Source of the DNA: Planctomycetota bacterium
GTDB taxonomy: Bacteria > Planctomycetota > Phycisphaerae > Sedimentisphaerales > SM23-30
Direction: 5' to 3'
DNA length: 5,105 nucleotides
Assembly: GCA_029573975.1 (NCBI GenBank)
Contig: JAKQBU010000627.1
Coordinates: 1 to 5,105 of the forward strand
Both the position numbers and the translations under genes were made by a program. This document shows positions 1 through 5,105 of the stretch, piece after piece. Each line of letters opens with the position of its first letter. Positions within the stretch are counted from its first letter, which is position 1. The notes under the pieces were generated by a model. The model saw nothing but the letters and a program-made list of their open reading frames with translations. It did not search any database and was not told the origin of the DNA.

Positions 1-708
1 ATCAATATGCCCGTGGACAATCAAATTGCCATCGGCCCTCAGCCGACCATGCCGGTTCCGCCGGGACTGGATTACGATATGTGGCTAGGCCCCACGACCT
101 GGTATCCCTATACCCGCCGGCGCGGCCATTTTTATTGGCGCTACATACTGGAATGCGGCGGCGGAGAGATGACCGACCGCGGCGCCCATATCATTGATAT
201 CGCCCAGTTGGGCAATAATACCGATGATTCCGGCCCGGTGAAAATATCCGCGCGGGGTTCCGCGCCGCGCAACGGTTTGTTTGATACCTTTGATAAATAT
301 ACCTTTGAATGTGAGTATGCCAACGGCGTGCGGATGCTGGGCGGTATCGATCAGCCGCGCGGCCTGAAATTCGAGGGCACCGACGGCTGGGTCTTCATTC
401 ATATTCACGGCGGGCGGCTGGAAGCCGAGCCGGCCTCCCTTTTGCAGGAGATCATCCGCCCGGAGGAAATCCATCTGGGCCGCAGTCCCGGCCACCATCG
501 CAATTTTCTCGAGGCCATTAAAACCAGGAATCTGCCGATGGCGCCGGCGGAAGTAGGCCACCGGACCGCCACGATCTGCCATTTGCTGAATATTGCCCTC
601 CAGACCGAGCGGACCTTGCAGTGGGACCCGGTGACCGAACATGTCGTGAATGATGAAGCAATGGACCGGATGGTTGCCCGCCCCATGCGGTCTCCCTGGC
701 GTATATAA
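1..708 (+). CDS. Gfo/Idh/MocA family oxidoreductase, C-terminal part (5' end outside window)
   Basis: This is the C-terminal 235 residues of an NAD(P)-dependent sugar or cyclitol oxidoreductase. The frame is open from base 1. The ATG at position 7 is internal, because it aligns with the middle of the full-length paralogue at 2076-3416, so roughly 200 N-terminal residues (leader, Rossmann fold, EKP motif) are missing. Visible family marks are LDYDMWLGP, then GGGEMTDRGAH with the likely catalytic Asp (codon 175-177) and His (187-189) four residues apart, then FIHIHGG, LGRSPGHHRNF and a C-terminal MRSPW. This matches the bacterial-type Gfo/Idh/MocA C-terminal domain. Hand alignment with the third gene gives about two-thirds identity over some 219 residues, so the two are close paralogues. 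It is probably Tat-exported like them, which is inference. The substrate is unknown. It is the first visible gene of the presumed operon, ending in TAA 27 bases before the next start. Confidence 0.93.
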   Translation: MNMPVDNQIAIGPQPTMPVPPGLDYDMWLGPTTWYPYTRRRGHFYWRYILECGGGEMTDRGAHIIDIAQLGNNTDDSGPVKISARGSAPRNGLFDTFDKYTFECEYANGVRMLGGIDQPRGLKFEGTDGWVFIHIHGGRLEAEPASLLQEIIRPEEIHLGRSPGHHRNFLEAIKTRNLPMAPAEVGHRTATICHLLNIALQTERTLQWDPVTEHVVNDEAMDRMVARPMRSPWRI

Positions 709-724
709 GATAGTTGGATGTTTC

Positions 725-728
725 AGGA
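725..728 (+). promoter_or_regulatory. Ribosome binding site (AGGA) that decides the start of the second gene
   Basis: AGGA lies 7 bases before the ATG at 736. The upstream in-frame ATG at 718 has no comparable purine-rich site, and this AGGA would fall inside the coding sequence if 718 were used. The start at 736 also puts the twin-arginine motif at the usual distance from the N-terminus. Confidence 0.6.
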
Positions 729-735
729 TACGATT

Positions 736-2046
736 ATGAAAGATAAAAAGACCATCTCGAGACGCCAATTTTTAAAGAAGACCTCTCTCGCCGCCGGAGC
801 GATCGGATTTCCGTATCTGATTCCCTCCTCCGCACTGGGCCTGGACGGCTCGGTAGCCCCCAGCAATCGCATCACCCTGGGTTGTATCGGGGTGGGCTGG
901 ATGGGCGGGGATAATATGAATGCCTTTCTGAATGAAAAAGATTGTCAGGTGGTGGCGGTCTGCGATTTGGATCAGAAACATCTCGACAACGCCAAAAACC
1001 GGGTCGATGGGGTGTATGGCAATCAGGATTGCAAAGCCTACCATGATTTCCGCGACCTGCTGGCCCGGGGGGATATTGACGCCGTTTCCTGCGCTACACC
1101 GGATCATTGGCACGCCCTTTGTGCGATAGCCGCCGCGAAGGCCGGGAAAGATATTTATAGTGAAAAACCCTTGTCGCATACCCTGGAGGAAGGCCGGGCT
1201 ATGTGCAATGCGGTGAAGCGGTACGGCCGGGTCTGGCAGACCGGCAGTTGGCAGCGATCCGTGGGCAATTTCCGGTTCGCCTGTGAACTGGTTTTGAACG
1301 GCCGCATCGGCAAGGTCCGGCGGGTCGAAGTGGGATTGCCATCCGGATTTTCTGATTTCGGCAATACCGGTCAGGAAACCGTCTGCCCGCCTCCGCCGGA
1401 GCTGGACTATGATTTCTGGTTAGGTCCGGCCCCCTATGAGCCGTATTGTCCCGCGCGGCTCCATACGAGCTGGCGCTGGCATCTGGATTACGGTGGCGGG
1501 CAACTGATGGACTGGGTCGGCCACCATGTCGATATCGCCCACTGGGGCTTGGGACTGGATTATGCCGGCCCGGTCGAAGTGGACGGCAAGGGAGAATTTC
1601 CCGCCAGCGGACTCTGGAACGCCGCCACCCGATATTATGTTACTGTCAAATATGCCGGCGGCCTGGAGATGATTATGGCCGGCGGCTATGACCAGATCGG
1701 CCAAGGGACCAAATGGATCGGCGAAGACGGCTGGGTGTGGGTGAATCGCGGCTTTTTGGTAACAGAACCCAAAAGCCTGCTGGAAGAAAAATTCAGCCCG
1801 AATGAAATCAATCTGTATCGTTCGCCCGGCCACCAGCGGAATTTTCTGGATTGTATCAAAACCCGCGGGACAACGTTAACCCCCTGTGAAGTGGCGCATC
1901 GTTCCGCCTCGCCCGGCCATCTGGGCCAGATTTCCATGCTGCTGGGCCGAAAGATTCGTTTTAATCCGGATACTGAAGAAATCCTCGATGACCTGACTGC
2001 TTCCCGGATGCTTGGTAACGCGATGCGCAGTCCCTGGCGGCTGTAG
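736..2046 (+). CDS. Tat-exported Gfo/Idh/MocA family oxidoreductase (divergent paralogue)
   Basis: This is a predicted 436-residue NAD(P)-dependent oxidoreductase acting on an unidentified sugar-like substrate, probably in the periplasm. I start it at 736 (MKDKKTISRRQFLKK); 718 would add six residues. The order is: a twin-arginine signal SRRQFLK at residues 8-14 with a short hydrophobic stretch to about residue 35; a Rossmann fold with G-V-G-W-M-G at 52-57; the EKP motif at 143-145 whose Lys144 is the expected catalytic lysine; and a C-terminal domain with GGGQLMDWVGHH, where Asp259 and His263 occupy the expected catalytic spacing. It ends in MRSPWRL. It shares the leader, LDYD.WLGP, RSPGH.RNFL and C-terminus with its neighbours but is clearly diverged: WVGHHVDIAHW replaces RGAHIIDI.QL, and WVWVNRG replaces the FIHIHGG segment. 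This suggests a different substrate or a different step. Spacing to both neighbours is under 30 bases, consistent with co-transcription. The family call is firm; the reaction is unknown. Confidence 0.93.
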   Translation: MKDKKTISRRQFLKKTSLAAGAIGFPYLIPSSALGLDGSVAPSNRITLGCIGVGWMGGDNMNAFLNEKDCQVVAVCDLDQKHLDNAKNRVDGVYGNQDCKAYHDFRDLLARGDIDAVSCATPDHWHALCAIAAAKAGKDIYSEKPLSHTLEEGRAMCNAVKRYGRVWQTGSWQRSVGNFRFACELVLNGRIGKVRRVEVGLPSGFSDFGNTGQETVCPPPPELDYDFWLGPAPYEPYCPARLHTSWRWHLDYGGGQLMDWVGHHVDIAHWGLGLDYAGPVEVDGKGEFPASGLWNAATRYYVTVKYAGGLEMIMAGGYDQIGQGTKWIGEDGWVWVNRGFLVTEPKSLLEEKFSPNEINLYRSPGHQRNFLDCIKTRGTTLTPCEVAHRSASPGHLGQISMLLGRKIRFNPDTEEILDDLTASRMLGNAMRSPWRL

Positions 2047-2062
2047 AAAATCATGAAAATAA

Positions 2063-2067
2063 AAGGA
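2063..2067 (+). promoter_or_regulatory. Ribosome binding site (AAGGA) of the third gene
   Basis: AAGGA sits 8 bases before the ATG at 2076 in an A-rich 29-base gap. No other nearby start places the twin-arginine motif equally well, so the start at 2076 is secure. Confidence 0.65.
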
Positions 2068-2075
2068 TGTAAAGT

Positions 2076-3416
2076 ATGACCAAAAAAATTTCCCGGCGTC
2101 AATTTCTGAAAGGTACTGCCCTGGCCTCCGCCGGCGGCATTATCGGATTTCCCACGATTATCCCCGGCCGTGCCCTGGGCCTGGATGGTGCGGTGGCCCC
2201 CAGCAACCGCGTCGTGATGGGCTGTATCGGGGTGGGCGGCCAGGGGACCGGCAACATGCAGGCGTTTCTCAACCAGCCGGAAGTGCAGGTGGTGGCGGTC
2301 TGCGATGTGGATGCCAACCACAAGGCGCGGGCGAAAAAAATCGTGCAGGATTTTTACGCCCAGCAGGGCAAGTCCGCCGGCGGGGACGGCTGTGCGGAAT
2401 ACCGCGATTTCCGCGAGGTAACGGCCCGGCAGGATATCGACGCGGTTTCCATCGGCACGCCGGATCACTGGCATGGCTTGATTACGATCGCGGCGGCGGA
2501 ATCGGGCAAGGATATCTATTGTGAAAAACCGCTGGTCAATACCATTGCCGAAGGGATCGCCGTTCGCAAGGCGGTTCAGCGGTACGGACGCATTTTGCAG
2601 AATGGTACCCATGAGCGGTCCCGGCACAGCGTCCGGTTTGCCTGTGAACTGGTCCGCAATGGCCGCATCGGCAAACTCCATACGATTCAGATTAACATGC
2701 CCAACAGCGACCCGCATCACCTGGAAATCATCAATAATGAAAATATCTTTCCCAATATGCCCGTTCCGGAGAATCTGGATTATGATATGTGGCTGGGGCC
2801 GACCCCCTGGGTTCCCTATACCGAACGGCGCTGCCATTTTTGGTGGCGGTTCATATTCAATTACGGCGGCGGGGAGATGACCGACCGCGGTGCCCACATT
2901 ATCGATATCGGCCAGTTGGGCAACGGTACGGATCATACCGGTCCGGTGGAGCTGCGGGCCAATGGCGAGGCGCCCAAAAGCGGCCTGTACGATGCCTATA
3001 TGAAGTATGATTTCGAATGCACCTATGCCAACGGCGTAAAAATGATCGGCGCCAGCGTCGATCCACGGGGATTGAAGTTCATTGGCGATGAAGGCTGGAT
3101 CTTTATCCATATTCACGGAGGTATGCTGGAGGCCGAGCCGGCTTCGCTGCTGCAGGAAACCCTGCGGCCGGAGGAAGTTCATCTGGGACGCAGCCCCGGC
3201 CATCATCGCAATTTCCTTGATGCGGTCAAGACCCGCAATCAGCCCATGGCTTCCGTGGAAATCGGGCACCGCACCGCGACCATCTGCCATTTGCTGAATA
3301 TCGCCATGCTGACCAAAAGCCCCATCCGCTGGGATCCCGAAAAAGAAGAGATTTTGAATAACCCCGAGGCCCAGCGGCTTCTGGCCCGGTCGATGCGCAG
3401 CCCCTGGTATATGTAA
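2076..3416 (+). CDS. Tat-exported Gfo/Idh/MocA family oxidoreductase
   Basis: This is a complete 446-residue NAD(P)-dependent oxidoreductase, a typical length for leader-bearing members of the family. Twin-arginine signal SRRQFLK spans residues 6-12, followed by a hydrophobic stretch ending near ALG at 33-35. The Rossmann dinucleotide motif is G-V-G-G-Q-G at 52-57. TPDHWHG is followed by the EKP motif at 150-152 with the expected catalytic Lys151. The C-terminal domain carries GGGEMTDRGAH with Asp270 and His274, then FIHIHGG, LGRSPGHHRNF and a C-terminal MRSPWYM. Family members oxidise or reduce sugar hydroxyls with a tightly bound cofactor; Zymomonas glucose-fructose oxidoreductase is the known precedent for Tat export of such an enzyme. 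It is about two-thirds identical to the visible part of the first gene, so the pair probably arose by duplication. The downstream neighbour, a sugar isomerase-DUF1080 fusion, points to a glycoside catabolic or remodelling role. The substrate cannot be determined here. Confidence 0.95.
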   Translation: MTKKISRRQFLKGTALASAGGIIGFPTIIPGRALGLDGAVAPSNRVVMGCIGVGGQGTGNMQAFLNQPEVQVVAVCDVDANHKARAKKIVQDFYAQQGKSAGGDGCAEYRDFREVTARQDIDAVSIGTPDHWHGLITIAAAESGKDIYCEKPLVNTIAEGIAVRKAVQRYGRILQNGTHERSRHSVRFACELVRNGRIGKLHTIQINMPNSDPHHLEIINNENIFPNMPVPENLDYDMWLGPTPWVPYTERRCHFWWRFIFNYGGGEMTDRGAHIIDIGQLGNGTDHTGPVELRANGEAPKSGLYDAYMKYDFECTYANGVKMIGASVDPRGLKFIGDEGWIFIHIHGGMLEAEPASLLQETLRPEEVHLGRSPGHHRNFLDAVKTRNQPMASVEIGHRTATICHLLNIAMLTKSPIRWDPEKEEILNNPEAQRLLARSMRSPWYM

Positions 3417-3452
3417 AAGGTATCAAAACGGATAAGTTTTAAATTTTAGTAT

Positions 3453-3456
3453 GGAG
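3453..3456 (+). promoter_or_regulatory. Ribosome binding site (GGAG) that decides the start of the fourth gene
   Basis: GGAG lies 9 bases before the ATG at 3466. The in-frame ATG at 3451 overlaps this site and is itself preceded by AT-rich sequence with no good Shine-Dalgarno match. Starting at 3466 also gives a compact signal peptide with an MSKR positive end. Confidence 0.6.
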
Positions 3457-3465
3457 TGCAAAAAA

Positions 3466-4905
3466 ATGAGTAAGCGTTATGTATTTTTAATGTTCCTGGG
3501 AATAATTGGCTCTGTGGTTATGGCGGCCCCGGCCCAGGCCGGACATGCGGTTCTGGATGCCCCGGAAAACTGGCGGCTGGCCGTGCAGGCCTGGACGTTC
3601 CATAAAGCCACGTTTTGCGAAGCGGTGGATAATGCCGTGCTGATGGGCCTGAGCTATATCGAAGCCTTCCCCGGCCAATCCTTCAGCAAGGAAAAGCCTG
3701 ATGCCCCGTTCGGCCATATGGCCACCCCGGAAATCCGTCAGGCGGCCCGGGAGAAACTGGCGGCCGCCGGGATCACGCTGACCAGTTATGGGGTGGTGGG
3801 ATTACCCAATGACGAGGTAGAATGCCGCAAGGTCTTCGATTTTGCCAAAGAAATGGGGATCGAAACCATCTCCTCCGAACCCCCGGTTGAGGCGTTTGAT
3901 CTGGTGGACCGCCTTTGCAATGAATACGAAATCAATGTCGCCCTGCACAACCATCCCAAACCCTCCGGCTACTGGAATCCGGAAAAGGTGCTGGAGGTAT
4001 GCCAGGGCCGTTCCAAACGCATCGGGGCCTGTGCCGACACCGGGCACTGGATGCGCTCCGGTGTCAATCCGGTCGAGGCCCTGAAAAAACTCTCCGGCCG
4101 CATCATTTCGCTGCATTTCAAGGATGTCAACGAATTCAATCAGATGGATGCCCACGATGTCATCTGGGGAACCGGCAAAAACGATGTCAAGGCCATGCTG
4201 GCCGAGCTGGACCGCCAGAATTTCAAGGGTGTCTTTACCATTGAATATGAATACAACTGGGATAACTCTATTCCCGACATTATCCAGTGCATCCGCTATT
4301 TCGATCAGGAAAGTGCCAAATTGGGCTATCCCACCTGGCGCTGGCTGTTCAACGGTATGGATCTGACCGGCTGGGCGGCCAACCCGGATAGTTGGGTGGT
4401 CGAGGAGGGCGGCCTGCTCAGCCCCCGCGGCGGCGGCGATATCTGGACCAACGAACGGTTCGGCAATTTTATCCTGGATCTGGAATTCAAATTGTCCAAA
4501 GACGCCAACAGCGGTGTCTTTTTACGCTGTGCTGATCTGAATGACTGGATCAATACCACCATTGAAGTCCAGATACATGAAACCGGCGATGGCACCCCGC
4601 ACGGCCAGTGTGGCGCGATCTACGATTGCCTCTCTCCCAGCGCGAATGCCGTCAAACCAGCCGGCCAGTGGAACCGTTATACCATCACCTGCCGGGATAA
4701 CAAGATTCACGTGGTACTCAATGGAGTGCCGGTTATCGATATGGATTTGAACCAGTGGACGCAGGCCGGCAAAAATCCCGATGGCTCCCCCAATAAATTC
4801 ACTATTGCCTACAAGGATATGGCCCGAGACGGACTGATCGGCTTGCAGTATCACGGCCATCCGATCTGGTTCCGGAATATTCGCATCAAACAGTTGGAAC
4901 AGTAA
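3466..4905 (+). CDS. Exported sugar isomerase/epimerase-like TIM barrel fused to DUF1080 (3-keto-disaccharide hydrolase-like) domain
   Basis: A 479-residue two-domain protein is predicted from the start at 3466 (3451 would add five residues). Residues 1-25 form a Sec signal peptide: MSKR, a hydrophobic core, and likely cleavage after AQA. There is no lipobox cysteine. Residues about 36-280 are a xylose-isomerase-like (AP endonuclease 2) barrel. Landmarks are VQAWTF, YIEAFPGQ, SSEP (Glu138), LHNHP (161-164), ACADTGHW (Asp191, His194), LHFKD (His217) and IEYEY (Glu260/262); these acidic and His residues are plausible metal ligands. Residues about 291-479 are a DUF1080 domain: WLFNGMDLTGW at its start, NSGVFLR (348-354), IEVQIHE, GAIYD (383-387), AGQWNRY (399-405), LNGVPV and the closing WFRNIRI. 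DUF1080 members have been linked to 3-keto-glycoside cleavage, which fits the oxidoreductases upstream. Both domains look complete and there is no frameshift. Joining an isomerase-like step with a cleavage step is inference. Confidence 0.93.
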   Translation: MSKRYVFLMFLGIIGSVVMAAPAQAGHAVLDAPENWRLAVQAWTFHKATFCEAVDNAVLMGLSYIEAFPGQSFSKEKPDAPFGHMATPEIRQAAREKLAAAGITLTSYGVVGLPNDEVECRKVFDFAKEMGIETISSEPPVEAFDLVDRLCNEYEINVALHNHPKPSGYWNPEKVLEVCQGRSKRIGACADTGHWMRSGVNPVEALKKLSGRIISLHFKDVNEFNQMDAHDVIWGTGKNDVKAMLAELDRQNFKGVFTIEYEYNWDNSIPDIIQCIRYFDQESAKLGYPTWRWLFNGMDLTGWAANPDSWVVEEGGLLSPRGGGDIWTNERFGNFILDLEFKLSKDANSGVFLRCADLNDWINTTIEVQIHETGDGTPHGQCGAIYDCLSPSANAVKPAGQWNRYTITCRDNKIHVVLNGVPVIDMDLNQWTQAGKNPDGSPNKFTIAYKDMARDGLIGLQYHGHPIWFRNIRIKQLEQ

Positions 4906-4939
4906 CGGCCCCGAAAATTGGACTGATTTTTATCAATCT

Positions 4940-4943
4940 GGAG
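4940..4943 (+). promoter_or_regulatory. Ribosome binding site (GGAG) of the fifth gene
   Basis: GGAG lies 7 bases before the ATG at 4951, in an AT-rich 45-base gap after the TAA of the fourth gene. It supports a real gene start although only about 51 codons of that gene are in the window. Confidence 0.65.
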
Positions 4944-4950
4944 TAATAAA

Positions 4951-5105
4951 ATGAATAGATGGAAAAAATATATTGTAACCTCCCTGATGCTTCTATTGGT
5001 TTGGTATGTTTTGCCCCAGGCCGGATGGGCCGTTTCGCCGGAAGAAATCCAGCAGATCGAGCAGGCCGCACCGGACAAGGCGCGCGTGCAGCCGGCCCAG
5101 CCGCG
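4951..5105 (+). CDS. Exported protein, N-terminal fragment; possibly ThuA-like (3' end outside window)
   Basis: Only the first 51 codons plus two bases are present; the frame stays open to the window end. The translation begins MNRWKKYIVTSLMLLL and has a positively charged start, a hydrophobic core at about residues 8-21 and a likely signal peptidase I site after GWA (residue 27). The mature start is VSPEEIQQIEQAAPDKARVQ followed by a Pro-rich PAQPR. From memory, leaders of this shape (a short helix of the type EEI..IE.A.P.KA followed by a KP/PRK-like turn) precede ThuA-like domains in exported proteins of planctomycetes and related bacteria. ThuA-like genes often neighbour Gfo/Idh/MocA and DUF1080 genes. 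The ThuA domain itself is not in the window, so this remains a guess. That the gene is real is well supported by the GGAG site, the signal peptide and the co-directional spacing. Confidence 0.75.
   Translation, partial: MNRWKKYIVTSLMLLLVWYVLPQAGWAVSPEEIQQIEQAAPDKARVQPAQP

Noticed and set aside
7..9. ATG at position 7 as a true start of the first gene
   Set aside because: It aligns with an internal methionine (INMP) of the full-length paralogue, has no upstream ribosome binding site in view, and would give a protein without Rossmann fold or EKP motif.
2053..2079. Eight-codon mini frame (MKIKGCKV) whose TGA overlaps the ATG of gene three
   Set aside because: Overlap of this kind can mean translational coupling, but the ATG has no convincing Shine-Dalgarno and such a short frame in an A-rich gap is expected by chance.
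1686..3290. A 534-codon open frame on the minus strand opposite genes two and three
   Set aside because: It lies wholly antisense to two well-supported genes and shows no recognisable domain. Its length is explained by the codon bias of the sense genes, which rarely creates stops in that antisense frame. A similar antisense frame opposite gene one (85-768) has the same cause.
3425..3440. Inverted repeat AAAAC...GTTTT between genes three and four, considered as a terminator
   Set aside because: The stem is only five base pairs, nearly all A-T, and has no GC-rich core or following T tract, so it is unlikely to stop transcription.
3417..3452. AT-rich stretch before gene four as an internal promoter
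   Set aside because: Some TA-rich hexamers resemble a -10 box, but no -35 element at a proper spacing is convincing, and AT-rich gaps are expected between genes in this sequence.
4916..4938. Possible small hairpin (TGAT-TTTT-ATCA and flanks) between genes four and five
   Set aside because: The stem is four base pairs with imperfect extension and is AT-rich. It sits directly before the next Shine-Dalgarno, so neither a terminator nor a regulatory hairpin can be supported.

Overview
The window looks like chromosomal DNA from a bacterium of the Planctomycetota, or more broadly the PVC group; a Phycisphaerae-like lineage is my best guess. The evidence is indirect: moderately GC-rich coding sequence, Tat leaders of the form SRRQFLK followed by 'ALGLDG.VAPSNR', repeated Gfo/Idh/MocA oxidoreductases, and an exported sugar isomerase-like barrel fused to a DUF1080 domain. 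No rRNA, tRNA, mobile element, CRISPR array or origin is visible.

Layout: five genes lie head to tail on the + strand. (1) Positions 1-708 hold the C-terminal part of a Gfo/Idh/MocA oxidoreductase whose 5' end lies outside the window. (2) 736-2046 is a complete, Tat-exported Gfo/Idh/MocA oxidoreductase. (3) 2076-3416 is a second complete Tat-exported paralogue, closely related to the first gene. (4) 3466-4905 is a Sec-exported protein that joins a xylose-isomerase-like TIM barrel to a C-terminal DUF1080 (3-keto-disaccharide hydrolase-like) domain. (5) 4951 to the window end is the start of another exported protein, possibly ThuA-like. Gaps between genes are about 27 to 49 bases, each downstream gene has a Shine-Dalgarno sequence, and no convincing terminator separates them, so they are probably one operon. 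Its promoter is not in the window. No gene-free stretch exceeds 50 bases.

How the genes may work together: Gfo/Idh/MocA enzymes use bound NAD(P) to oxidise or reduce sugar hydroxyls. DUF1080 proteins have been linked to cleavage of 3-keto-glycosides, and AP-endonuclease-2-type barrels isomerise or epimerise sugars and cyclitols. All four visible N-termini carry export signals, so the simplest model is a periplasmic, oxidation-assisted route for breaking or remodelling a glycoside: oxidise at C3, eliminate or hydrolyse, then isomerise or reduce. The substrate cannot be read from the sequence. The pathway is inference; the family assignments of the first four genes are well supported by motifs.
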